Part shown: positions 1 to 6,777 of the stretch, piece by piece
Position numbering within the stretch: position 1 is the stretch's first letter
How the letters are laid out: each line of letters starts with the position of its first letter
Origin: an uncultured Mollicutes bacterium
GTDB taxonomy: Bacteria > Bacillota_I > Bacilli_A > RFN20 > CAG-826
Length of the DNA: 6,815 bases
Direction: 5' to 3'
Assembly (NCBI GenBank): GCA_900550795.1
Contig: URTN01000043.1
Coordinates: 1 to 6,815, forward strand
Notes under the pieces: model-generated
Databases searched by the model: none
The model's input: the letters and a program-made list of their open reading frames with translations, nothing else
Told to the model about the DNA's origin: nothing
Position numbers and translations under genes: made by a program

Positions 1-8
1 GTATTAAT

Positions 9-14
9 AAGGAG
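9..14 (+). promoter_or_regulatory. Shine-Dalgarno site of glgC
   Basis: AAGGAG lies 7 nt before the ATG at 22. It is a near-consensus ribosome binding site and fixes the glgC start there rather than at the next in-frame ATG at 43. TAA triplets at 5-7 and 8-10 could be the end of an upstream gene, but too little sequence is present to tell. Confidence 0.88.
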
Positions 15-21
15 CTCCCCT

Positions 22-1146
22 ATGGGCATAAAAATTGCTGCTATGATTTTAGCTGGTGGCAAAGGAACTAGGTTAAAAGCTTTGACAAGAAAAACTGCTA
101 AACCTGCCGTTTCCTATGGCGCCAAATATCGTATTATCGACTTTCCTCTTTCAAATTGTGCCAATTCCAACATCAACCATGTTGGGGTTTTGACTCAGTA
201 TGAATCTAGTGATCTTAATTCCTATATCGGGAATGGCAAAAACTGGGGTTTAAACGGGGTAAATTCGCTTACAGCCGTTTTAACTCCAAAGCAAACCGAA
301 GAAGGCTCTTCCTGGTATAAAGGAACTGCTGATGCCATCTATCAAAATATAGATTGGCTTGATTCGATTGCCCCTGAATATGTCTTGATTCTTTCTGGAG
401 ACCATATCTATTCGACCACTTATGATGAAATGCTTAAACTCCATGAAGAAAAAAAGGCTGACTGTACGATTTCAGTTATCGAAGTACCTATTGAAGAAGC
501 TTCCAGGTTTGGAATTCTTGAAACTGATAATGAAAGCAATATAACTGCCTTCAAGGAAAAACCAAAAGTACCTAAGTCAAATCTTGCTTCCATGGGCATC
601 TATATCTTTAATTACAAGATACTTAGAAGCATGTTAGTCGAGGATGCGAAAAACGAAAATAGCGACCATGACTTTGGCAAGAATATCATCCCAACCATGC
701 TAGAGAAGGGAAAGAAGCTTGTCGCCTATACTTTTAAAGGATATTGGAAGGATGTAGGTACTATTTCTTCCTTACACCAAGCCAATATGGACCTTCTTTT
801 AAGTGGAGATCCTTCAATAAATCTATTTTCGGTACAGGCTAATCAAAGGATTTATTCAGAAGATACACACGCTACCCCTCAATATATCGGCAGCAAGGCT
901 GTTGTTAAGGATTGTTTAATCAACCAAGGCGCGACAATTCTTGGCGAAGTTGACCATTGCGTCATTTCTAGTCAAGTCGAAGTCGAAGAAGGTGCTAAGG
1001 TTATCAATTCTGTCTTGATGCAAGGAGTTAGTATCAAAAAAGGCGCTGTTGTTGAAAATGCCATCATTGGCCCAAATAGTGAAGTCGAAGAAAACGAACA
1101 GTTAAATGTTGGAAACAAGGATATTGCCTTGTATGCAAGAGGTTAA
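22..1146 (+). CDS. glgC: Glucose-1-phosphate adenylyltransferase, catalytic subunit GlgC
   Basis: This cytoplasmic enzyme makes ADP-glucose and pyrophosphate from ATP and glucose-1-phosphate, the committed step of bacterial glycogen synthesis. The 374-residue product is full length for Bacillota GlgC. The N-terminal nucleotidyltransferase domain shows the GGKGTRL loop (12-18), PAVSYGAKYRIIDFPLSN (28-45), WYKGTADAIYQN (98-109), GDHIY with metal-binding Asp127, the glucose-1-phosphate motif FKEKP with Lys180, SMGIYIFN (190-197) and YWKDVGT (241-247). From about residue 285 a left-handed beta-helix of hexapeptide repeats follows (GAKVINSV, GAVVENAI). All expected catalytic residues are present. 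Lys24 aligns by eye with E. coli Lys39, an activator-site residue, but allosteric behaviour cannot be read from this. glgD starts 4 nt after the stop, so the two subunits are very probably co-translated. Family assignment is secure. Confidence 0.97.
   Translation: MGIKIAAMILAGGKGTRLKALTRKTAKPAVSYGAKYRIIDFPLSNCANSNINHVGVLTQYESSDLNSYIGNGKNWGLNGVNSLTAVLTPKQTEEGSSWYKGTADAIYQNIDWLDSIAPEYVLILSGDHIYSTTYDEMLKLHEEKKADCTISVIEVPIEEASRFGILETDNESNITAFKEKPKVPKSNLASMGIYIFNYKILRSMLVEDAKNENSDHDFGKNIIPTMLEKGKKLVAYTFKGYWKDVGTISSLHQANMDLLLSGDPSINLFSVQANQRIYSEDTHATPQYIGSKAVVKDCLINQGATILGEVDHCVISSQVEVEEGAKVINSVLMQGVSIKKGAVVENAIIGPNSEVEENEQLNVGNKDIALYARG
1138..1142 (+). promoter_or_regulatory. Shine-Dalgarno site of glgD, inside the end of glgC
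   Basis: AGAGG, within the last codons of glgC, lies 8 nt before the ATG at 1151. It decides the glgD start. In-frame ATGs at 1106 and 1133 lie inside glgC, have no comparable site, and would add an N-terminal tail unlike the family. Confidence 0.75.
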
Positions 1147-1150
1147 TTTT

Positions 1151-2269
1151 ATGAATGATGTAATTGGTATTGTAAATTTTCACTCTTCCCCAGAGATTCC
1201 TCAGTTAACTGATTCCCGTCCTTTGGGATCGACTTCCTTCTTAGGTAGATATGCCTGCTGCGATTTTGCTATGTCTAATATTACTAATTCTGGTATTTCT
1301 ACGATGGGAATATTAGTTAAAGACCATCAAAGATCCATCCTTAAGCATCTAGGCAGCATGGATGCCTGGACTACCAATACTAAAATTGGTCAACAAATTA
1401 TCATGTATAACGAGCCAGGGCACCTTTATCCTTCATCCAATACAGATATTAATAACATCAAGGAAAATGATTGGGTCTTATATGATTCAAGTGCTTCCTA
1501 TATTGTTGTTGTTCCAGCCCATGTTATTACTAATATCGATTTAAGACCGATAATAAAAGAACATATCCAAAGGAAAGAAAAGATTACTGTTGTTGCTACT
1601 AAAGTTAAAAATGCCGAAGATGAATTCTTGACTTCAAAAGTACTTTCAGTCGATAAGAATGGCTATGTGCAGGAAGCTATTGAAAATGTTGGCATTGCTG
1701 GAGAGGCTATTGTCTCAATGGAAATGTATGTCATCAATAGAACTGTTCTAGCAGATATGATTCATCGTTATGCTAGACGTAATCTTACTTTGGATTTAAA
1801 GACTCTTATTTATATCGTTACTAGGGAAGATGGATTCAAGGCCCATGTATATATGTATGATGGATATGCTAGATGCATCGATTCATTTAAGCATTACATG
1901 GATTATTCTTTCGAATTATTTTCCAAAGATATCTCCAAACAATTATTCAAGAAAGATTGGCCAATTTATACTTTGACTCATGATACCCCTCCAGCCTTAT
2001 ATGGCAAGGATGCAAAAGTATCTAATTCTTTTATTTCTAACGGTAGCTTAATCGAGGGAACTGTCATAAATTCCATCATTGCACGTAATGTAAAAGTTGC
2101 CAAAGGTGCTGTTGTTAAGGATTCTATTGTCTTCTCTTCAACTATGATTGGGGATAAGGCCCATATTGAAAATGCCCTTATCGATAAATATTCTATTATC
2201 ACCCGTTCCCACATTGTCTCTGGTGATAAAAACGAGCCACATTATGTAGCCCAAGGATCTATTATATGA
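1151..2269 (+). CDS. glgD: Glucose-1-phosphate adenylyltransferase, non-catalytic subunit GlgD
   Basis: GlgD is a paralogue of GlgC that associates with it and modulates its activity in Bacillota. It has 372 residues from the ATG at 1151. That start is chosen over one at 1106 because the protein then opens with MNDVIGIVNF, as GlgD proteins do, and has a well-spaced ribosome binding site. The fold is kept: GRYACCDFAMSN (32-43) matches the RYRLIDFxLSN block, then NSGI and MGIL follow. DWPIYTLTHDTPP (269-281) leads into a C-terminal beta-helix with hexapeptides such as GAVVKDSI (319-326). The catalytic signatures are lost: there is no GGxGTRL loop, PAHVITN (122-128) stands where GlgC has GDHIY, and no FxEKP motif is seen. 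This is normal for GlgD and marks a regulatory subunit, not a decayed gene. The TGA stop overlaps the glgA start. Confidence 0.94.
   Translation: MNDVIGIVNFHSSPEIPQLTDSRPLGSTSFLGRYACCDFAMSNITNSGISTMGILVKDHQRSILKHLGSMDAWTTNTKIGQQIIMYNEPGHLYPSSNTDINNIKENDWVLYDSSASYIVVVPAHVITNIDLRPIIKEHIQRKEKITVVATKVKNAEDEFLTSKVLSVDKNGYVQEAIENVGIAGEAIVSMEMYVINRTVLADMIHRYARRNLTLDLKTLIYIVTREDGFKAHVYMYDGYARCIDSFKHYMDYSFELFSKDISKQLFKKDWPIYTLTHDTPPALYGKDAKVSNSFISNGSLIEGTVINSIIARNVKVAKGAVVKDSIVFSSTMIGDKAHIENALIDKYSIITRSHIVSGDKNEPHYVAQGSII
2253..2257 (+). promoter_or_regulatory. Shine-Dalgarno site of glgA, inside the end of glgD
   Basis: AAGGA lies 8 nt before the ATG at 2266. The start ATG and the glgD TGA stop share two bases (ATGA at 2266-2269), a classic translational-coupling layout in which ribosomes ending glgD can restart on glgA. 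Confidence 0.8.
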
Positions 2270-3696
2270 AAATTGCATTTGTCTCAAGCGAATCAAATCC
2301 CTTTTCCAAAACTGGTGGATTAGGTGATGTTGTCTATTCTTTATCGAAAGAACTCTCTTCCAAGGAAGATGTTTCGGTTTTCCTCCCCTTTTATGAATCA
2401 ACTTCTAATAAGGATTATAAATTCAAGCAAGTTGCATCTTTCTATACAAAGATGAGCTGGAGAAACCAACAAACCGACATCTATTACTATAAATTAAATA
2501 ATGTCAATTTCTATTTCCTTGCCAATTCATATTATTTCACTAGACATAACCTATATGGTTATGGAGATGATGGGGAACGTTTCGCTTTCTTTAGCCTTGC
2601 AGTTATAGAGACTATAAAGCAATTAAATCTCCATTTCGATATCATCCATTGCAATGATTGGCAAACTGGAATGATTCCTTGCTTGGTCAAGAAAAAAGAC
2701 CCATTCCATCCTAATTTTTCCTATACTAAATTCATCTTTACCATCCATAACCCAATGTTTATGGGCTTAATTGATAGATATTTCCTAAATGATTTCTATT
2801 CGTTAAGCGATGATTTATTTGATTCAGGCGAACTTCGTTTTGAAGGAATGGTTTCTACTTTCAAGGCCGGCATTGTCTATAGCGATAAAATTACTACCGT
2901 ATCTCCAACACATGCTCTTGAATTATTAGATCCATCATCGACATTTGGCTTATCTTATATCTTAACTTTAAGAAAAGATGATTTTGTCGGGATTTGCAAT
3001 GGCATTGACGAAAATGAATTCAATCCAAAAGAAGATCCTAATATTGCTAAAAAGTATTCAATCAAAGACGTTACTAGCGGTAAGACAGAGTGCAAGAAGG
3101 CAATGTTTGATAAATGCCTACTCGAATATAAAGATGTTCCTTGCTATGGATTAGTTTCCAGATTGACTTCCCAAAAAGGAATCGAATTAGTCTTGGCCGA
3201 AGCTAGAAAAATCTTAAATAACGGAGGGGCTTTCTTTGCTCTTGGTTCAGGAGAATATGCCTATGAACAAGCTTTGGAAGACTTAAGAAGAGATTATCCA
3301 GATAGAGTTGGAATCTATATTGGCTATAATGCTAAATTTGCCCATTATATCTATGCTGGGTGTGATTTCTTCCTCATGCCTTCTTTATTTGAACCATGTG
3401 GAATTGGGCAGATGATTGCCTTAAAATATGGAACTCTTCCAATTGCTAGAAGAACGGGTGGCTTAGCGGACACTATTGTTGATTATAATGATTCCAATCT
3501 AGATAAAGCTGATGGATTCCTCTTTAATGACTTTGATATCGGTGGACTTGATTATGGAGTCTATAAGGCTAGTCTAGTTTATAACGACAAAGCAAAACTA
3601 AGAAAACTTAGAAGCAACGCCATGAAAGCAGACCATTCATGGAATAAATCTAGTTTGCAATATCTAGAACTATATAAGCAAGCCCTAAATAAATAA
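2266..3696 (+). CDS. glgA: Glycogen synthase GlgA (ADP-glucose-dependent, GT5 family)
   Basis: This enzyme transfers glucose from ADP-glucose to the non-reducing end of an alpha-1,4-glucan, using the product of the GlgC/GlgD pair encoded just upstream. The 476 residues match the usual length of bacterial GlgA (about 475-485). The N-terminal Rossmann domain has the ADP-glucose loop KTGGLGDV (15-22), HCNDWQTG (128-135) and TIHNPMFMG (159-167). NGIDENEFNP (245-254) ends that half. The C-terminal domain has VSRLTSQKG (297-305), with Arg299 and Lys304 at the conserved phosphate-binding positions, and SLFEPCGIGQMIALKYGTLP (373-392), whose Glu376 matches the conserved E. coli Glu377. TGGL follows at 397-400. 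No key residue is missing. It is the last gene of the glg cluster seen here; no glgP follows. The ATGA overlap with glgD fixes the start. Confidence 0.97.
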   Translation: MKIAFVSSESNPFSKTGGLGDVVYSLSKELSSKEDVSVFLPFYESTSNKDYKFKQVASFYTKMSWRNQQTDIYYYKLNNVNFYFLANSYYFTRHNLYGYGDDGERFAFFSLAVIETIKQLNLHFDIIHCNDWQTGMIPCLVKKKDPFHPNFSYTKFIFTIHNPMFMGLIDRYFLNDFYSLSDDLFDSGELRFEGMVSTFKAGIVYSDKITTVSPTHALELLDPSSTFGLSYILTLRKDDFVGICNGIDENEFNPKEDPNIAKKYSIKDVTSGKTECKKAMFDKCLLEYKDVPCYGLVSRLTSQKGIELVLAEARKILNNGGAFFALGSGEYAYEQALEDLRRDYPDRVGIYIGYNAKFAHYIYAGCDFFLMPSLFEPCGIGQMIALKYGTLPIARRTGGLADTIVDYNDSNLDKADGFLFNDFDIGGLDYGVYKASLVYNDKAKLRKLRSNAMKADHSWNKSSLQYLELYKQALNK

Positions 3697-3704
3697 TTAT
3701 TTAG
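3685..3704 (+). terminator. Weak AT-rich hairpin across the glgA stop codon
   Basis: CTAAATAA (3685-3692) and TTATTTAG (3697-3704) are perfect 8-nt inverted arms around a 4-nt loop that holds the glgA TAA. Only one pair is G-C, and the sequence after it (CCTGTCCTTTTA) is T-rich but not an immediate U-tract. At best this is a weak terminator or an mRNA 3'-end stabiliser, so read-through from glg into leuS is plausible. It may also be chance in AT-rich DNA. Confidence 0.3.
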
Positions 3705-3720
3705 CCTGTCCTTTTATCTA

Positions 3721-3748
3721 TTTAATTTTTAATCAGTTAGTCTATAAT
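3721..3748 (+). promoter_or_regulatory. Probable sigma-A promoter of leuS, -10 next to the start codon
   Basis: TATAAT at 3743-3748 is a perfect -10 box. The best -35 at normal spacing is poor: TTTAAT at 3721-3726, 16 nt upstream, matches TTGACA at three positions. There is no TGn extension. Initiation about 7 nt beyond the -10 box would fall at or next to the leuS ATG (3756). TTTAAT at 3721-3726 could instead act as a -10 box and give a leader of roughly 20 nt, but still without a Shine-Dalgarno site. Confidence 0.6.
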
Positions 3749-3755
3749 TTGCCTT

Positions 3756-6161
3756 ATGAGTTACGATTATAAAAATATTGAACAAAAATGGGCAAAATAC
3801 TGGGATGATAACAATACCTTTTATTGCGACACCCACGATTTTTCTAAGCCCAAATATTATGTATTAGACATGTTCCCTTATCCATCAGGACAAGGATTAC
3901 ATGTCGGACATCCTGAAGGATATACTGCGACCGATATTGTCTGCAGGATGAAAAGAATGCAAGGATATAATGTCCTCCATCCAATGGGTTGGGATGCTTT
4001 TGGCCTTCCAGCCGAACAATTTGCCATTAAAAACAATGTACATCCAGAAGAATTTACTAGGAAGAACATTGCTAATTTCAAACGCCAAATCAAAGCCCTA
4101 GGGTTCTCTTATGATTGGAGTAAAGAAATTGCTACAATCGATGAAGATTATTACAAGTGGACCCAATGGATTTTTATTCAGCTATTTAAACATGACTTGG
4201 CCTATGTTGCCGATATTCCAGTCAATTATTGCCCTGAATTAGGAACTGTCCTGGCTAATGAAGAAGTCGTTAACGGAGTTTCTGAAAGAGGGGGGTATCC
4301 AGTTATTAGGATGCCTATGAGACAATGGGTGCTTCGTATCACTAAATATGCCGATAAACTAGAAAAGGATTTAACTTTGCTAGATTGGCCAAAGTCTACT
4401 TTGGAAATGCAAAAGAACTGGATTGGCAAAAGCGAAGGTGTTTCCATTACTTTCAAGATAAATGGAAGTAACGAAAGCTTTGAAGTATTTACTACTAGAG
4501 TTGATACTTTATTTGGCTGCACTTATTGTTGCTTAGCCCCTGAACATCCTTTAGTTGCTAAATTAACCTCCGCTTCTCAATTAGAAGCCGTTAATAAATA
4601 TGTAGAAGAATCCAGGCGTAAATCAGATTTGGCTAGGACTTCTACTTCTAAAGATAAGACCGGTGTCTATCTTGGATTTGATGCGATTAATCCAATAAAT
4701 GGGAAAGTAATTCCGGTTTATTGTGCGGATTATGTCTTGGGTTCATATGGATCTGGAGCGGTTATGGCTGTTCCTAGCCACGATTCTAGGGATTATGAAT
4801 TTGCCAAAAAACATAATCTAGAAATAATCCAAGTTGTCGAAGGCGATATCTCTACTTCTGCTTATGAAGGAGATGGAAAACATATCAATTCCAGCTTTGC
4901 AGATGGATTAAATATTGCGGATGCCAAAGTCGCAATAACTAAGAAATTAGAAGAAATCGGTGCTGGTAAAAGAGTCATTAATTATAAATTGCGTGACTGG
5001 ATTTTCTCTAGGCAAAGATATTGGGGAGAACCAATCCCTGTTGTTAAGCTTAATGATGGAGCCGAATTCCCTCTTCCAGAAGATCAACTCCCATTAGTAC
5101 TTCCCGAATTAGATGATTATAAACCTACTAAAGATGGCAAGCCTCCATTATCTAAAGCACCTTCTAGCTGGCTAAATTATGTTGCTCCAGATGGAAGAAA
5201 AGGTGTTAGGGAAACTAATACAATGCCTCAATGGGCAGGTTCTTGCTGGTATTACATCCGTTATATAGATCCACATAATAACAATGCGATTGGCGATAAG
5301 AGATTATTAGACCATTGGCTTCCTGTTGATTTATATGTCGGCGGAGCTGAACATGCCGTATTGCATTTGCTTTATGCTAGATTCTGGCATAAATTCCTTT
5401 ATGACATTGGCGTTGCATCCTCTAAGGAACCATTTAAGAAATTATTCCATCAAGGCATGATTTTAGGTTCAAACGGGGAAAAGATGTCTAAATCTAGGGG
5501 GAATGTTGTTAATCCAGATGAGATAGTCAATAATTATGGCGCTGATTCACTTCGTTTATTTGAGATGTTTGCAGGTCCATTAGAAGAGGCAAAACCTTGG
5601 TCTACTACCGGAATTGAAGGCAGCAAGAGATTTATAGAAAGAGTATTTAGATTAGTTGATGATCCTACTTTCTATGAAAAAATCTCATCTACAAATTCCC
5701 ATGAATTGGACTTTGAATTTGCTTCGATGGCTAAAAAAGTCAGCGCAGACTTTGATGCTTTAGCGTTTAATACTGCTATTTCTGCTATGATGGTATTTAT
5801 CAATGCCGTCTATAAAGCTAAATCTATATATAAGGAATATATAGAAGGATTTGTTAAGATGTTCTCTTGCATTTGCCCTTATGTAGGAGAAGAAATGTGG
5901 CAAAAACTTGGTCATGATTCAACGCTAGCTTATGAGCCATGGCCGACTTATGATGAAGCTAATCTAGTTAAAAATACGATGAAGATGGCCATCTCAGTTA
6001 ATGGAAAAACTAGAGATGTCATGGAATTCGATGTTGATATTAGCCAAGATGATGCTCTTACTATGGTAAAAGCCAATCCAAAGATTGTTCAATATATCGA
6101 TGGCAAGGAAATCAAGAAGATTATCTTTGTCAAAGGTAGAATTTGCAACATAGTAGTTTAA
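3756..6161 (+). CDS. leuS: Leucyl-tRNA synthetase LeuRS
   Basis: This class Ia synthetase charges tRNA-Leu with leucine, using ATP and releasing AMP and pyrophosphate. At 801 residues it is complete (the B. subtilis enzyme is about 804). The catalytic HIGH-type motif is HVGH (49-52), and KMSKS (577-581) lies in [10 protein letters not shown]. The LeuRS-type block [13 protein letters not shown] (159-171) precedes the CP1 editing domain. Editing motifs are the T-rich [10 protein letters not shown] (245-254) and [15 protein letters not shown] (332-346), with conserved Thr251 and Asp346. [19 protein letters not shown] (488-506) and the anticodon-binding helical region follow, ending in a C-terminal domain with ISVNGKTRD (746-754). 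Val249 replaces the proline common in the T-rich motif, probably without loss of editing. An in-frame TAG at 3738-3740 and no other Met before residue 39 force this start. No Shine-Dalgarno site precedes it. Confidence 0.98.
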   Translation: MSYDYKNIEQKWAKYWDDNNTFYCDTHDFSKPKYYVLDMFPYPSGQGLHVGHPEGYTATDIVCRMKRMQGYNVLHPMGWDAFGLPAEQFAIKNNVHPEEFTRKNIANFKRQIKALGFSYDWSKEIATIDEDYYKWTQWIFIQLFKHDLAYVADIPVNYCPELGTVLANEEVVNGVSERGGYPVIRMPMRQWVLRITKYADKLEKDLTLLDWPKSTLEMQKNWIGKSEGVSITFKINGSNESFEVFTTRVDTLFGCTYCCLAPEHPLVAKLTSASQLEAVNKYVEESRRKSDLARTSTSKDKTGVYLGFDAINPINGKVIPVYCADYVLGSYGSGAVMAVPSHDSRDYEFAKKHNLEIIQVVEGDISTSAYEGDGKHINSSFADGLNIADAKVAITKKLEEIGAGKRVINYKLRDWIFSRQRYWGEPIPVVKLNDGAEFPLPEDQLPLVLPELDDYKPTKDGKPPLSKAPSSWLNYVAPDGRKGVRETNTMPQWAGSCWYYIRYIDPHNNNAIGDKRLLDHWLPVDLYVGGAEHAVLHLLYARFWHKFLYDIGVASSKEPFKKLFHQGMILGSNGEKMSKSRGNVVNPDEIVNNYGADSLRLFEMFAGPLEEAKPWSTTGIEGSKRFIERVFRLVDDPTFYEKISSTNSHELDFEFASMAKKVSADFDALAFNTAISAMMVFINAVYKAKSIYKEYIEGFVKMFSCICPYVGEEMWQKLGHDSTLAYEPWPTYDEANLVKNTMKMAISVNGKTRDVMEFDVDISQDDALTMVKANPKIVQYIDGKEIKKIIFVKGRICNIVV

Positions 6162-6177
6162 TCTAAATCAAATTTAT

Positions 6178-6205
6178 AAGCTCTTGCCTTTGCGAGGGCT
6201 TTTTT
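6178..6205 (+). terminator. Intrinsic terminator after leuS
   Basis: AAGCTCTTGC (6178-6187) pairs with GCGAGGGCTT (6192-6201) in a 10-bp stem with two G-U pairs and a CTTT loop. It is followed directly by T's; the T run spans 6200-6205. It lies 16 nt after the leuS stop. The reverse strand has no matching U-tract, so it acts in the + direction. It separates leuS from ppa transcription. Confidence 0.9.
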
Positions 6206-6228
6206 AGATAGTCTATCTAGAGTAAAAT
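6201..6228 (+). promoter_or_regulatory. Probable promoter of ppa, -10 next to the start codon
   Basis: TAAAAT at 6223-6228 matches the -10 consensus at five of six positions and ends 6 nt before the ppa ATG. A possible -35, TTTTTA at 6201-6206 with a 16-nt spacer, is poor and overlaps the U-tract of the leuS terminator. Because that terminator is strong and only 29 nt separate it from ppa, a promoter here is expected. Initiation would fall at or beside the ATG. Confidence 0.55.
6205..6219. repeat. 15-nt palindrome in the ppa promoter spacer
   Basis: TAGATAG (6205-6211) and CTATCTA (6213-6219) are perfect inverted arms around a single T. The palindrome sits between the possible -35 and the -10 of ppa, where a dimeric regulator could bind. 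No known operator is recognised and chance is possible in such AT-rich DNA. Confidence 0.4.
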
Positions 6229-6234
6229 GAACCT

Positions 6235-6777
6235 ATGAGAAATAATATTATTGTACATTCGATTGACTCTAATCGTATTAAAAAAGACCATTTTTTAGCC
6301 TGTGTAGAGATTCCTGCCGGCTGCAAGAACAAATATGAGCTTGATGAAGATAGCGGTTACCTAATGTTAGATAGGATACTTTTTACATCGACTCACTACC
6401 CACATAATTATGGATTCATCCCTAAAACCTGGGGTCTAGATGACGACCCATTAGATGTCATGATTGTTACTAGCGAGCCTATAGTTCCTATGGCTTTAGT
6501 AAGATGTCATCCAGTGGGAATGCTAAATATGAAAGACTCTGGTTTTGTCGATGAAAAAATAATTGCTGTCTGCGATAATGATCCTTTTTATGCCCAGATA
6601 AAACAAATCCACGAACTACCAAATCACCTTCTAGATGAAATCCGCCACTTCTTTAAAGTATATAAGCAATTAGAGAATGGAAAGCCTACTGAAATTGGTG
6701 GGTTTGAAAATAGGGAAGTTGCCGAAGAGGCGATAGAAAAAGCTATTGCTAGATATAAAGATAAGTTTGAGAAGTAA
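6235..6777 (+). CDS. ppa: Family I soluble inorganic pyrophosphatase
   Basis: This cytoplasmic metal-dependent enzyme hydrolyses pyrophosphate to two phosphates and so pulls biosynthetic reactions forward. At 180 residues it is complete (E. coli Ppa is about 175). The family signature DDDPLDV (69-75) supplies metal-binding Asp69, Asp71 and Asp74. The rest of the active site is present by alignment with E. coli: Glu25, Lys33, Glu35, Arg47, Tyr55, Tyr59, Asp101, Asp106, Lys108, Tyr143 and Lys144. An in-frame TAA at 6223-6225 and no other Met before residue 44, beyond several active-site residues, force this start. No convincing Shine-Dalgarno site precedes it; a TAGAG at 6218-6222 is 12 nt away. 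It follows leuS after a terminator, so it is probably its own transcription unit. Pyrophosphate released by GlgC and LeuRS, both encoded upstream, is its substrate. Confidence 0.97.
   Translation: MRNNIIVHSIDSNRIKKDHFLACVEIPAGCKNKYELDEDSGYLMLDRILFTSTHYPHNYGFIPKTWGLDDDPLDVMIVTSEPIVPMALVRCHPVGMLNMKDSGFVDEKIIAVCDNDPFYAQIKQIHELPNHLLDEIRHFFKVYKQLENGKPTEIGGFENREVAEEAIEKAIARYKDKFEK

Noticed and set aside
11..18. GGAGCTCC palindrome overlapping the glgC Shine-Dalgarno site, as a possible sequestering hairpin
   Set aside because: The arms abut with no loop, so an intramolecular hairpin cannot form. It is short enough to be chance.
1106..1150. A longer glgD starting at the ATG at 1106 or 1133
   Set aside because: Those ATGs lie inside glgC without a ribosome binding site, and the extra residues have no counterpart in GlgD. 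The ATG at 1151 has AGAGG 8 nt upstream and gives the family-type N-terminus.
1362..1544. A 60-codon open frame on the + strand in another phase within glgD
   Set aside because: It is a frame shadow of glgD with no ribosome binding site or recognisable protein signature.
4226..4522. Antisense open frame of 98 codons within leuS, and similar ones at 1978-2214, 2138-2401, 3878-4093 and 3897-4088
   Set aside because: They lie wholly or almost wholly inside strongly supported genes, show no recognisable domain or ribosome binding site, and are expected by-products of the codon usage on the other strand.
6227..6238. A three-codon upstream ORF (ATG AAC CTA TGA) overlapping the ppa start
   Set aside because: Its ATG begins inside the -10 box, so it would not be in the mRNA if transcription starts at the expected point. 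It also has no ribosome binding site.
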